Part shown: piece after piece, positions 1 to 10,232 of the stretch
Layout: the number at the start of each line of letters is the position of its first letter
Numbering within the stretch: the stretch's first letter is position 1
Source of the DNA: Mesostigma viride
Lineage: Eukaryota > Streptophyta > Mesostigmatophyceae > Mesostigmatales > Mesostigmataceae
Length of the DNA: 64,000 bases
Direction of reading: 5' to 3'
Assembly: GCA_009746045.1 (NCBI GenBank)
Contig: RPFO01000406.1
Coordinates: 2,096,287-2,160,286 of the forward strand
The notes under the pieces: generated by a model
Seen by the model: the letters and a program-made list of their open reading frames with translations, nothing else
The model's database searches: none
Told to the model about the DNA's origin: nothing
Position numbers and translations under genes: made by a program

Positions 1-2228
1 TAGCTGGTGCCGGAGCGCCACCGAGTAGTGGCTGGGAGCCAAGGCGAATGGGGGGGCCATGGGAAGAGCACGAAGGTACGCCGAGCCCACACTCCGCAAG
101 GAAAGCGAGAACAGCCACGCACGTCCCTGGGCGTTGAGGTCCGCGAAAAGAGCAATCCAATCAGCCGTGTGCAGAATACCCGCGTAGGTTTTCTGGTGTT
201 TATCGATGACGCGAGCAGGGAATGCGGCGGGAGATTGAACGGAGGCGACCGAGGGAGTGCCGCGAGGGAGGTGGCGCTGTACCGCCTGAGCGGCACGGAC
301 GGGAGAACAGGCCTGCTGGATCTCAGCATAGGCCTCCTGGATGGCGGTGACGAAGGGCAAAGGGCTGCTGGGGTCCAGGAGGTCAGGCGCTGCCGTTGCC
401 AAAAGGGGCAGGAGCCGGCAGCTTTCCGCCCACGACTGAGCGACGGAGCCCAAAAAGGCTGCTGGGGCCAGCCGGGCGGCACGAGTCAGACCGCAGCCAC
501 CCATCCGTGCAGGCAGGGAGGCAATGCGAATAGCATGTGGCGGGAGGTCGGGGCCCGGGACCAGCTGCGCCAAGGCCGACTGGATGCGTTCGTCGTGGCC
601 CTCGGCGGCCAGCCGGACCTGAGACGGAAGAGCGCCCCGGAGCCAGTGAACGACGCGAGGGTGAGCGCAAAACCACAGAAGCAGACCCTTGGTCTGCGAA
701 TCATGAAGGCGCGCAATCAAGGGCAGTACCTCAGTGCGTGCCTCGAGGGCGGCCCGCAGAGCATCGATGACAAACGCGGGGTCGCCAACCGGAACGCCGA
801 GGACATCCAACCCATGGAGGCGCTCGTCCCGGCCCAAGAGCTGGGGCGGAAAGCCGGAGCAATCACCTTGGGGCGAGTACACCGCGCACTTGGCAAGGGT
901 CAACTGGAGGTTGATGTCGGCCACCGCGGTCTGCAGTGCCAGCAGAGCCGCGGTGGTGTCCGGCACAGGGCCCAGAAGGTAGATATCATCCAAGTAGGCC
1001 TGAATAGCGACCGCCGGGTGGGCAGCATGGACCGCTTGGAGGCAACCCTGGAGGGGGGCGGCAAAGTACAGGGGTCCCAGGGGGTCCCCTTGCTGGGTGC
1101 CCGACCGCGACAGCAGGCCGCCGCGAGTGCCGTCCTCCATGATGTGAACCAGTTGGCCGGGCTGGCCGTAGCACACGGCTGTCCAAGCGTACAAGTCCTC
1201 GAAGGACTCCATGACGGCCGCAAACATGCTGGCGCGGGACAGACTGTTGAACGCGTTGTGGCAGTCGACCTTGACGACAGCGTGGGTGGGGTGGGCCTCG
1301 AGGTAGGCCTGCACCGAATGGATGAGGATATCCGCCCCGCCTGGAGTCGTCACCCCCAGCTGGGCCGCCACCGAGGTCTCACCCGCTGCGAGGGGCGGGC
1401 AGAAAAAGGCACGGAGCTCGGGCGCCTTTTGGCGGCAGATCACTTTGCCCACGAGCTTGCGGAGCACCTCACCGCAGGCGATCGGGCGCACCTTGCCCTC
1501 GGGGGGGGCAAGACACCCTTGAGCAGAGCGAGGAGGCGAGCGCCCGCTAACCACTCGCGCGCAGCGGGAGGAACGCGACCAGCCGCCAGGTCAATGAGGG
1601 TGTCAAAGAGAATGTCCTCGCCCCCATGCCCCACCAGGACCTCCAAGTGCTCGTAGCGCCAGCCCGACGGCCCGGTAGAGGAAGCCCGCGGGACCTCACG
1701 CATCACCTCCAGGAAGCAGTCGCGGTCCAGCCGGAGGGGGGCCGGCAGGGGGTCCGGCACGGGCAGCTGGAATCCGGGCTCCGCAGGGTGAAGAGCCTCC
1801 AAGGCCGCCAGGGTAGCCGCATTGGCGGGGGCGAGCTTGGCCATTTCCAAGCGGGTCATGGCCCGGCTGAGCTGCCCCTCGCGGACGAGGCGGATGACGT
1901 CGGCGGCCACCCGCTCGAAGTTGACCTCCCCCGACAGCCGGGCCGTGCGCGGGGGCGGCACGCCAAACAGCCCCTCCCAGTCCCCCTGCAGAAAGCGTCG
2001 GCAACGGGCAATAACCGCACCCTGGAGGCCGCGCACACCACGCCCGAGAGGGGTGAGGAGCAGGCGGGGGGTCACCATGTGCAGTTTAAAGCCCAGCGGG
2101 TCGTCCGGAGCGGCGTGCATGCGCCGGAGAGAAACGATTGCACATTGCGCGAAAAGGCTACGCGCGCGGTGGGGGAGGTCGGTCAGGGTAGACGTCGGGT
2201 TGATGGCGCATGCATCCCAGGGACCGTG
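1..2228 (-). pseudogene. Reverse transcriptase region of the PHD/RING element (3' end outside window)
   Basis: Two minus-strand frames together encode an RT. The first part, down to about 1509, carries the fingers region ending WLAGARLLALLKG. The frame then changes at a run of eight G (1501-1508), after which reading continues with EGKVRPIACGEVLRKLVGK. Downstream come palm motif A DCHNAFNSLSR (about 1240-1270), GTQQGDPLGPL (about 1072-1105) and the catalytic YLDD box (985-996). The frame stays open to the window edge. The region is in frame with the RING segment upstream, separated only by a TGA at 2229-2231. YLDD and QGDPLGP fit a non-LTR-like RT; the family is not identified. The long plus-strand ORF over 7-1656 is an antisense shadow. 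Confidence 0.85.
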
Positions 2229-3155
2229 TCAAGCCAACGCCAACTGGCCGAGTAGTCGGGCGGCGGGGGCTGGGAGCCGGGGGAGCCGAGGCGGGAGGGG
2301 GGAGGGGGCCGGGACTGCTGGCCGGTTGAGGGGCCGTTGAGCAACACAGGCGCGCGCGTGCTGAGCGCGCCCGTGAATGGAGTACACCCGCTGGCAGTGA
2401 GCTTCCGGGCACCGGTAACAGCTCATGGCCTGCAGATCCGCCGCGCCGAGATCGGGGTGCACAGCGCGAAGGTGCTGGCAGAGGAGGTTACGGTTGTGGA
2501 ACACACCCGCACACGGGGACCCCGTGGGAAGCAGCACGGCACACCGGTGAAGGCCGTCGGCGGGCGCTGAGTGGCGGGGAGCGGCGCCAGCAAAGGCAGG
2601 ACGTGGGGCCTGCGGCGTCTCCCCAGCCGGGCCGGCAGGCGCGCGCACCACGACCCGACCAGCGCCCGGCAGGCCCGCCGGGGCCACGGAGGAGGCAGTG
2701 CCCACCGGGGAGACCCCCAGCGGAGGGGGATCGAGAACGCCGGCGCCCCTCCCAGGGGGACTCGCCAGCGCGCCCGCGACCACCCCAGGCCCCGGCAACG
2801 AGGCCGGGGGCGGAGGCCGAGGGGTCGGGGAGGCAGCTGGCCCCGGGGCCCGGTGGGGACCCGGCAGGGGACCCAGCGAGACCGGGGGCGGGCCGAGAGG
2901 AAGCGCAGTCCCAGGGGGCGGCACAACAGCCCGGCACAACGGGCAGCGCGGCACGGAGTGGAGCAAGCTGCGCGCGATGCACGCTTGATGGAATGTGTGG
3001 CCGCACGCGGGCAGGCGACACAAGCCATCCCCCGGCCGGAAGGGCTCAAGGCAGATGGCACAGGAGCCCGACTCGGGGTCGTCCCCCTCCAGAAGGGACC
3101 GGACATGAGGGGGGGCGGGTCCCAGCCGGCCTCCCAGCAACCCGGGAGGCGGCAA
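2229..3155 (-). pseudogene. RING-H2 finger plus C2H2-like fingers segment
   Basis: This minus-strand frame of about 308 codons begins with a RING-H2 finger at residues 32-74: C-x2-C, then CGHTFHQAC giving C-x-H-x2-H-x2-C, then CPLC. A proline/glycine/alanine-rich linker follows, then two C2H2-like fingers near the C terminus (around NLLCQHLRAVH and CPEAHCQRVYSIHGRAQH). It ends at a TGA (2229-2231) that is in frame with the RT region, so the stop may be a nonsense mutation or a true boundary between two ORFs. In known families RING-H2 domains act as E3 ubiquitin ligases and C2H2 fingers bind nucleic acid; applying those roles here is inference. Confidence 0.8.
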
Positions 3156-3678
3156 TCTGGGCGCGCGAGAGGATGCCGACCGGTTGGTCAGCCGCGGGGT
3201 GCCATTCGTGCGGGATGCCTGCCAACTCCAGGATGTCGTGGAGGAAGGCAGAAACAGGCGTCCCCGCGGTTAGGGGCTGGGCGCGCCCGGCCGAGTCCAC
3301 CAAGATGGCCTGGCCGCCCTGAACCGCGATGGGGGCCCCGAACTCCACACGCAGCATGGCGGCCTGCGCCAGGCTGAGGGAGGTGATGAGAAAGCCCCCA
3401 CTGGCAACCGGGCCGGGAGGCGGGGCCTGGGCGTCCAAGAAGAGGCGAAGCTGCCGCGGGGACATGAGGCCCAGGTCGGCGCCGCCCGCGAGGTAGGCCG
3501 CCCGCACCGAGACCTGTGCGTCTCGAGCCACCGCCGTGACGAACTCGACCACCGCCTGACCCACCCGCTCGTCCAGGGAAAGCAGCTCTTCCTGCCGGGC
3601 GGCCGGGAGATGCCACGGCAGCCGGCAGCCGGCGTGATATCCTTCCAAGACATACCCCCAAAGAGTCGAGGCCGTCAC
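3046..3678 (-). pseudogene. Uncharacterised linker region of the PHD/RING element
   Basis: An open minus-strand frame of about 210 codons lies between the PHD and RING segments and overlaps both in different frames. It begins VTASTLWGYVLEGYHAGCRL and contains alternating hydrophobic and alanine/glycine-rich stretches. I recognise no domain. Continuity with its neighbours needs a frame change in the C-rich stretch near 3680 and another near the G run at 3109-3115. It is probably the middle of one long polyprotein broken by homopolymer indels, but three short proteins cannot be excluded from sequence alone. Confidence 0.6.
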
Positions 3679-4502
3679 CGGGGGGCGGCGGAAAGAAATG
3701 TCGCCCGCACCTGCGCAACTAGGGCCAGGAAGGCCGGGGGCCTAGGGAGCGAGGGGAAGGCGGCCTGGAGCCCGACCGCGTCCAGCAACAAAGGGCAGTA
3801 CGCCCAAGAAAAGGTGGCGCGGCCCACCACGCCGACAATGTGCGAGGGCGGCCACGAGGTGAACGCGTGGGCCCGGGGGCCGCCGTCCCACGCGGCAAGG
3901 ACGGGGGTGGCGGCTGGGTGGCCAACCGCGGCCGGGGGAAGGGAGGCCAGAGCGTCGGGGAGCGAGGGGCCGGGGGCGGGCGCCGGGGTCGCCAGGCCCG
4001 CCGGGGAGTCGGCCGGGCTCAGCCCAGGCGACAGCGCCGCGCCCCCGTCGGCGGGGCCAGGCGACGGGTGGGGCCCCGGGGCCGAGGGCGCCAGGGCCCG
4101 AGCAACGGCGGCCCCATCGGGCAGGCCACGGCCCGCCCCGAGGGCCTCGGCAGGGGGGCACACGGGGCAGGGGGCCGGAGCACCCAGCGGGGAGGGCAGC
4201 CCGGGGGCCCGCCGGGGGGGACAGCGCGGGCACGTCCAGGAGCCCGGCGGGACCCGGTAGAGCCGGGGAGTAAGACACTGCAAGTGCCACCCGGAATTGC
4301 AAGCATCACAAACTAACATGTGGTGCCCGCGGTGCCCGCTCCGGCAGACCTCGCAGACCAAGGAGGGGGAGACCGGGGCGCCCGAGCCCCCCGCAGCCGG
4401 GTCGCCCACCTCCGCAAGAAGGGCCGCAAGCCGAGAGGACCGCCGAGGCGCCAACCGGGGAGCGGGGGAGCCGTTGGGCGAAGGGGGTCGTGGGTCGTCC
4501 AT
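3675..4502 (-). pseudogene. PHD finger N-terminal segment of the retroelement polyprotein
   Basis: The ATG at 4502-4500 opens a minus-strand frame beginning MDDPRPPSPNG. It contains a C4HC3 PHD finger at about residues 50-94: CEVC, then CDAC-x4-H-x2-C, then CPRC. The spacing is C-x2-C-x11-C-x2-C-x4-H-x2-C-x14-C-x2-C, as in true PHD fingers. A proline/alanine-rich region follows and the frame ends at 3675, just after the C run where the next frame takes over. PHD fingers usually read histone H3 tails, so this could guide the element to chromatin, which is inference. The frame lies directly downstream of the hairpin segment and the 170-bp array. Confidence 0.8.
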
Positions 4503-4552
4503 GAACAATCAGGGCAGGCGTGGCAGCCACCGAGGGGGGGGGCGGGGGGTGT

Positions 4553-4600
4553 GGGGGGCGGAGCCCCCCACGCGGGGGGTTTGGGGGGCGGCAGCCCCCC
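4553..4600. repeat. Two adjacent GC-rich hairpins
   Basis: Two perfect or near-perfect palindromes, GGGGGGCGGAGCCCCCC (4553-4569) and GGGGGGCGGCAGCCCCCC (4583-4600), sit side by side in a G-rich stretch starting near 4534. Each can form a six-base-pair G:C stem, and the G runs could also form quadruplexes. They lie about 50 bases upstream of the PHD-segment ATG, in the inferred 5' untranslated region of the minus-strand element. A role in translation or replication is unknown. Confidence 0.75.
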
Positions 4601-4620
4601 AACGCGCTGCGGTCGCGGTA

Positions 4621-5534
4621 CCGCCTGCCGTCCGGCACTTTGAAGCCCGCCGGTGCTATAATTCCTATCGTCCACGCATGTTTTCCCCTGCCTCAAACCG
4701 CACGTTGCATTTAAATCTGGAGCCCAAAATTCACTGAAAACGTGTGCCAGCCGGTAGCAAACTGGGCCAAGCTGCCACGGAATGGTGGTACCGCCTGCCG
4801 TCCGGCACTTTGAAGCCCGCCGGTGCTATAATTCCTATCGTCCACGCATGTTTTCCCCTGCCTCAAACCGCACGTTGCATTTAAATCTGGAGCCCAAAAT
4901 TCACTGAAAACGTGTGCCAGCCGGTAGCAAACTGGGCCAAGCTGCCACGGAATGGTGGTACCGCCTGCCGTCCGGCACTTTGAAGCCCGCCGGTGCTATA
5001 ATTCCTATCGTCCACGCATGTTTTCCCCTGCCTCAAACCGCACGTTGCATTTAAATCTGGAGCCCAAAATTCACTGAAAACGTGTGCCAGCCGGTAGCAA
5101 ACTGGGCCAAGCTGCCACGGAATGGTGGTACCGCCTGCCGTCCGGCACTTTGAAGCCCGCCGGTGCTATAATTCCTATCGTCCACGCATGTTTTCCCCTG
5201 CCTCAAACCGCACGTTGCATTTAAATCTGGAGCCCAAAATTCACTGAAAACGTGTGCCAGCCGGTAGCAAACTGGGCCAAGCTGCCACGGAATGGTGGTA
5301 CCGCCTGCCGTCCGGCACTTTGAAGCCCGCCGGTGCTATAATTCCTATCGTCCACGCATGTTTTCCCCTGCCTCAAACCGCACGTTGCATTTAAATCTGG
5401 AGCCCAAAATTCACTGAAAACGTGTGCCAGCCGGTAGCAAACTGGGCCAAGCTGCCACGGAATGGTGGTACCGCCTGCCGTCCGGCACTTTGAAGCCCGC
5501 CGGTGCTATAATTCCTATCGTCCACGCATGTTTT
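4621..5534. repeat. 170-bp tandem array, five full copies plus 64 bp
   Basis: Units start at 4621, 4791, 4961, 5131, 5301 and 5471, exactly 170 bases apart, and look identical by eye. The sixth stops after 64 bases, at TTTT (5534), where unrelated sequence begins. Each unit begins CCGCCTGCCGTCCGGCACTT and contains GGTGCTATAATTCC and CATTTAAATC. The array abuts the 5' side of the minus-strand RT element, so it may be a set of promoter monomers like those of rodent L1 5' untranslated regions. An independent satellite is the alternative. Confidence 0.95.
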
Positions 5535-6345
5535 GACTAGGAATATATATACCAGTAGTGTAGATTAGTAAGGCTTAGCCTATAGCATGTGGCCCACGCG
5601 CATGTGCGCCCATAATGGCCCCCATGGATGTTGCCTTCAGAATTTAGCCAAGCCCTGCCTATAATGGGACCCCCATGGATGTTGCATTAAGAATTTAGCC
5701 ATGCTATGCCATGCAGAGAGATGCTCTCTGTCGAGAAGCCATGCCCTAGCTCTTGTATAGCCATGATGATCTTCCTCCCCCGTGCCAGGATCCCCCCCTT
5801 AGGCGGGTTGAACCTGAGACAGCATGGTGGTGCGGGTGCCCTGCATGGTGCACCTAGAGCACGGGTCGCTTACATTCCCACCCTTGCATGAAGTAGCCTA
5901 GTAGGATGTATTAAAAGCCATATGCCCCTTCTCAGGGATATGTGCTACATTGACTCCCAACGGAGTGATGTTGATAATTAAATAATTAATTAATGCCTAT
6001 AATGGGACCCCCATGGATGTTGCATTAAGAATTTAGCCATGCTATGCCATGCATGCAGAGAGATGCTCTCTGTCGAGAAGCCACGTCCTAGCTCTTGTAT
6101 AGCCATGATGATCTTCCCCCACATAACATACTCCCCCTTAGCTGGGCATAGTGTGAAGATTATGAGGGTGCAGGTGCCCTGGTGCACCTAGAGCAAGGGT
6201 CGCTGACATTCCCACCCTTGCAGGAAGTAGCCCAGAATGTATTAAAAGCCATATGCCCCTTCTCAGGGATATGTGCTACATGTACTCCCAACGGAGTTAT
6301 GTTTCTAATTAATTAATTAATTAATTAATTAATTAATAACAAAGT
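5535..6345 (+). repeat. Dispersed repeat R1: 5' module plus two consecutive core copies
   Basis: A leading module (5535-5658, from GACTAGGAATATATA) recurs at 9676-9813. It is followed by two copies of a roughly 335-bp core, about 5657-5990 and 5993-6345. Each core starts CCTATAATGGGACCCCCATGG, contains GCAGAGAGATGCTCTCTGTC and CATTCCCACCCTTGCA, and ends with CTCCCAACGGAGT and a TTAATTAA-rich tail. No coding potential was found. Further copies lie at 10233-10409 plus 28937-29080 (split by element B) and, inverted, around 30068-30851. It is a non-autonomous interspersed repeat of unknown class. Confidence 0.8.
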
Positions 6346-7400
6346 TGTATGCACAATCAGTGCACACCTGAAAAGGATAATAACACAAGTAGATATGCAT
6401 GCGCAATGACACTTGCAGAGGTATAGAGATTGCTGCCACCATTACTGTAGGTTGAACTTAAAACGACGTCATCTCTGGCAGCATGGAATTGCTATATACT
6501 AAGACTGAAATACAGCACACGGTCAGTTGGCCAACTTGCCAAAAGTAATAAGACATTATGCCAGACACGGACATCTTGCCTACTCGCGGTAGGCCACCAT
6601 GCAATATTGATCTACATGAAGCAAGAATCCATCCGGGCTGCCAACAATGTGGCTAGCGTGCAGGATACCATGCATGCCAGCAACCTGACCCAGCCAGCTT
6701 CCCTAAACCATTAACACATATGGTACGGTGGCTGGCTAGCAGCAGCCGGCATGGCTAAATAAGGCATTTATGTGCATCGCGAGTCACACCAAATATACCC
6801 CGCAGCCTGCGACGCAATGCCTCCGGCGGCCTCTTGCACTCGCTCACTCTTGCCTCCTTCGCATACGTGGCCGGCCCATGATATGGCGGGTGCTACTAGC
6901 CTTGCTCGGGTGGTAGCCTTGCTCGGGTGGTAGAACCCGAGAATTTTGCATCCAAAAGTGTGCACGTCACTGAGCTTTTAGTTACCTGTCGGCTGCCCTT
7001 TCTTGTTGAGAGTCTGTTCTTTCACGATGTGTGTCCAGACAGTCTCGAATACGGCCTGCATCTCGTCGACCCCATCATCATCGTCTTCCATAGACCCGCA
7101 CCATCACCGTCGCTAGCCATGGTGCCTGGATGTCAATTGTGCTACGATTCAATGTTAGGTGCCAGATGCGCGCCCTTGTTGGCAGACAACATAACTTCGT
7201 CACCTAATTTCCTCGTCCTTCGTCTCCTAGACCCTAGTCCGACACGCAGCAATCTGCAGCAATGTGCGTAAAGTACAGTCGTACGCGGCCAGCTTGGCAC
7301 CTGCACGCCCGTTTATTTGTCGCGGAGTTACAGGTCGCCTCAGTCTAGTTCTGGCTCCACGTGCCGTCCAAAATGATGCCAGAAGCTACTTCGAACACGG
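6346..7400. other. Stretch without recognised features
   Basis: I see no convincing gene here. The short open frames match nothing I recognise. A 16-base direct repeat, TTGCTCGGGTGGTAG with a short spacer, lies at about 6902-6932. The stretch could be unique host sequence or an old, decayed repeat. Confidence 0.5.
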
Positions 7401-7530
7401 TTCATACGCAAAAAAATACGCAAAAAATACGCAAAAAATACGCCGTGCGTATCTTTTTGCCCATTTTAATACGCAAATCTTGCGTATGACGTATAATACG
7501 CATCGTACGGCGTATTATACGCGGTATGCC
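7400..7530. repeat. AT-rich cluster of ATACGC / GCGTAT motifs
   Basis: About 130 bases carry repeated ATACGC and its complement GCGTAT in both orientations, first as AAAAAATACGC units near 7409-7443 and then as alternating GCGTAT and ATACGC words to about 7525. The arrangement allows several nested hairpins. There is no coding signal. It lies just downstream of the minus-strand LINE fragment at 7549-7870, so it could be that LINE's 3' tail region. Confidence 0.6.
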
Positions 7531-7548
7531 TGTACACTGCGGAAAACC

Positions 7549-7870
7549 CTACGTTAAGGACCTGTCGGAGCATCCTGTAAACTGAACCGTGTCGTTGAGC
7601 CTAGCTGCCAGTTTGGGGGTGATTGTCCACGCCTCGGCGCCATACGTGAGCACCGTGAGGACGAGGACCTTCATTGAAGAGCATGCGCTTGCGGTGCTCG
7701 CCCAGGCCCTTCGAGCGCCAGTAGATGTTGAGCGAACGGAGCCTGGCCCAGGCCAGGCCGATGCGGGTGTCCACATCGTCTGCAGTGTCAAGAAGCCAAC
7801 TCCCCAACAGTTTGAAGCGATTGCGGAACGGGACCTCCGTCCCGTCGAGCAGGCGGCCCCCTACTACCCG
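7549..7870 (-). pseudogene. LINE reverse transcriptase C-terminal fragment
   Basis: Two overlapping minus-strand frames encode the region after the RT palm of a non-LTR element. One frame gives VPFRNRFKLLGSWLLDTA and DTRIGLAWARLRSL. After a frame change near 7680 the other gives KVLVLTVLTYGAEAWTITPK. These match the familiar LINE pattern of FKYLGS, RI..AW..., W and VLLYGAETW. Catalytic motifs upstream are missing, so this is a 5'-truncated or eroded relic. Its relation to the ORF1-like relic at 8340-9680, which lies on the opposite strand, is not established. Confidence 0.75.
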
Positions 7871-8340
7871 TCTAAATCTTGTATTGTTGTCAGTAAGCGC
7901 TCAACGTGCATGGGGCTAGCTGCCCAAATATGAGATTCCACGGACAACACCGAAAATATAAGAAACCACAGTAGCTACCAGCAAGTTTCGAACACAGGAC
8001 CTCCCTAAATCTAGTATCAAGTAACGTTATTTCCAAGTTTCGACAAACTTGATCCATTCACATTTATAGCGGTGAATTAATTGTCACAACTTGCTCAGGC
8101 AAAGTGCGCCAAGTCCTAAAGCATGTCTCTCCATGTTGTCCTCTATGACCTGACGAGCCCCGAGCCACGAGGTAGCCATGGCTGACGGCGGCGCTCATAA
8201 CTTTCACGTTTGAGCACCGATTTTAGCCGTGAATATCACTATCGCTTTGTCTTTCTAAGACACACACGCTGATATAATTTTCCGAATCTATTACGCAATA
8301 TATGACGAGCAAACGCCCCTCGACGCAACGCAGTTTGGCG
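7871..8340. other. Stretch without recognised features
   Basis: No coding sequence or repeat family was recognised. A minus-strand word TGTTCGAAAC near 7986 resembles a pol III B box, but no A box or clover-leaf could be found, so no tRNA or SINE is called. Confidence 0.4.
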
Positions 8341-9681
8341 GATGCGCTCGCCCATGACAATGCGGCATGCAGCTGAGGCTGCCGCTTCGCCAGATCCGGC
8401 AGGCAGCGGTGACACTACTAAGTCGTGCACTGGTGGTCGCCCAGCAACCTCCCGGCCTCAATCCCTCGCCATCGGCATCGCTTGACCCTAAACGCGCCCG
8501 CTCAGCCGACAAAACAGGAGGGCCACGCTTCTCGGAACCGCGCTGTCGGCTCCAACCTTTCCAGGTCGATGATTACGACTGGACCACCATTTCTCCGATC
8601 GAGCCGGATGCTATGTGCATCACATCTTCTTCGGGACTACGCCTCGCTCGCTTTACGACCTGTGCCTCCATCTCCTCGCCACCGGACGCCTCCTCGTCAC
8701 CGACGGCCGTCGCTGGCACAACATCAGCCAGCTGTTCGGGTGTCCCCGGCTTCAACTCCAGCATGCCGTCCTCAACTCCCTTCTCCAGCGCTCTGATGGC
8801 GAGATCTGGGCTCCATCCATCTCCGCCCCCGCATTCCGTTCCATCCTCATGGAAGCCTTCCAGCAGCACGTGACCCCCCTTGCTGCCGACTTAGCAGCAA
8901 TTGGTGGCACGTTGGCTGCTGACCTTAATTCCTCACCTTTCCACCGCCACCTCCACTGCCATTTCCGCCTCCACTGCCGGCCGACATCAAAGCCCAGCTC
9001 CTCGACCTCGACCACCGCCTTCAAGCCACCGCCACCGCCCTTGAGAGCTTGCATGACACCGCCGGCCTCACCGGGCACCCAGGCGGTGAAGGACATCGCC
9101 GCCCAGCCGGCGCCTGCTGGCCCGGCCGGCGATGCTCCCTCCACCTGGGCGGACTTGCTTAAGCAGCACACCACCTCCTGACCACCTCCACCATCTCGGC
9201 ACAACTCAAGCAACAAGCCCTCGACCTTCGCGAGGAAGCCGACATCGCCCGGCGCAGCCACAATGTCATCGTCAAGCACTTCGACCAGCCGGCAGGTGAG
9301 GCCTCCACGAGCCTTCATGAGGCATTTAAGCGCGACATTGTTGCCCCCATGCTACTCACTGGTGAGCTGGACATGTCGGCTGTTCGCCTCCCCCGCGCGC
9401 AGCCTGGGGAAGGCTGGCCCGGCACCCGCACGTGCTCCTCACCTTTTAGTACATGGCGAACAAGCTGTCGTTCCTTAAATGCGGCAAGAAGCTCTCGGAG
9501 ACTCGCTTCACGCTGGACGACGACTTGACCCTGGCCCAGCAACTGCGGCGACGCGAGCCGGCTATGGCCGACCTACCTTCAGCTCCGGCAGAGCGCAAGG
9601 GGGAAGCCGGTATACTGGAGGGGGGCGGTCATCCACGTTGACCACAAGCCCTGGCAGGCCCCCCCTGCCACCTCAGACTAG
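8341..9681 (+). pseudogene. Degenerate LINE ORF1-like protein
   Basis: Several plus-strand frames together resemble a non-LTR ORF1 protein. The N-terminal part (8615-9181) contains LLVTDGRRWHNISQLFG and a proline/serine/threonine-rich stretch. Reading then moves to another frame giving a helical segment (LKQQALDLREEADIARRSHN). Near the end come LSETRFTLDDDLTLAQQLRR (about 9490-9550) and, in a third frame, [18 protein letters not shown], ending at the TAG at about 9679. The LT..Q...R pattern followed by a WRG hydrophobic strand and a terminal stop is typical of L1-like ORF1 C termini. At least two frame changes are present. The relic ends exactly where the R1 leading module starts. Confidence 0.5.
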
Positions 9682-9813
9682 GGAATATATACCAGTAGTG
9701 TAGATTAGTCAGGCTTAGCCTATAGCATGTGGCCCACGCGCATGTGCGCCCATAATGGCCCCCATCATGGATGATGCCTTCAGAATTTAGCCAAGCCCTG
9801 CCTATAATGGGAC
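9676..9813 (+). repeat. R1 leading module, second copy
   Basis: The sequence from GACTAGGGAATATATACC to CCTATAATGGGACCC matches 5535-5671 with few differences. It is broken off by the (CCAT)n tract and the inverted arm, and the matching core resumes at about 10233. The microsatellite and arm therefore sit inside an R1 copy. Confidence 0.75.
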
Positions 9814-10020
9814 CCATCCATCCATCCATCCATCCATCCATCCATCCATCCATCCATCCATCCATCCATCCATCCATCCATCCATCCATCCATCCATCCA
9901 TCCATCCATCCATCCATCCATCCATCCATCCATCCATCCATCCATCCATCCATCCATCCATCCATCCATCCATCCATCCATCCATCCATCCATCCATCCA
10001 TCCATCCATCCATCCATCCA
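9814..10020. repeat. (CCAT)n microsatellite, about 52 units
   Basis: An uninterrupted tetranucleotide array of about 207 bases. It produces long artificial Met-Asp-Gly-Trp or His-Pro-Ser-Ile open frames on each strand, which are not genes. Short CATC/GATG tracts recur near other repeat edges at about 10165, 29153, 30986 and 41890. Confidence 0.98.
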
Positions 10021-10232
10021 AACCCACGGGACTAGGCACGCCCGACAGCTCCCCTAGGGCCACGTGATGCTGTATAGATAGATGTTGTAGTTAGTTGCTG
10101 TTAGATAGATGTCGTGGGTAGCTGATGTAGATAGCTTAGACTGGTAGGACTGTTTGCACCCACCCATCCATCCATCGGGATGCTCCGTGACTCCCCAACG
10201 GGAGCACGAGTCTAATTAACCCATGGGTTAAT
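10021..10232 (+). repeat. Left arm of a large inverted repeat
   Basis: About 190 bases here, including CTCCCCTAGGGC, AGATAGATGTTGTAGTTAG and GACTGTTTGCACCCA, are the reverse complement, with perhaps 10-15 percent mismatch by eye, of 29125-29311. The arm ends at the palindrome TTAACCCATGGGTTAA (about 10216-10231). With R1 core sequence between the arms, before element B was inserted, the unit would be a foldback structure with roughly 190-bp arms and a 300-bp core. Confidence 0.75.

Larger units (their letters stand above)
1..5534 (-). mobile_element. Non-LTR-type retroelement with PHD, RING, C2H2 and RT domains, partial
   Basis: Reading from the right on the minus strand, this holds a 170-bp tandem array, a GC-rich hairpin segment, then coding sequence for a PHD finger, an uncharacterised region, a RING-H2 finger, two C2H2-like fingers and a reverse transcriptase that runs off the left edge. 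Coding frames change at three homopolymers and one in-frame TGA interrupts them, so this copy looks degenerate or contains assembly errors. No LTR was seen. C2H2-type fingers before RT resemble R2/NeSL-class non-LTR elements, and a PHD-like finger is known in CR1 ORF1, but the clade is not assigned. The 3' end and any endonuclease lie outside the window. Confidence 0.75.

Noticed and set aside
7-1656. 549-codon plus-strand open frame
   Set aside because: It is antisense to a clear reverse transcriptase (YLDD, QGDPLGPL on the minus strand). Its composition is typical of a GC-rich shadow, with no recognisable domain.
4621-5534. CRISPR-like array
   Set aside because: The 170-bp units are contiguous with no variable spacers, and the DNA is eukaryotic.
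7975-8000. tRNA- or SINE-like B box on the minus strand (TGTTCGAAAC)
   Set aside because: Imperfect box without an A box or clover-leaf, and no repeated copy noticed.
9629-10067. Open frames coding Met-Asp-Gly-Trp and His-Pro-Ser-Ile repeats
   Set aside because: Direct consequence of the (CCAT)n microsatellite; present on both strands with no start context.
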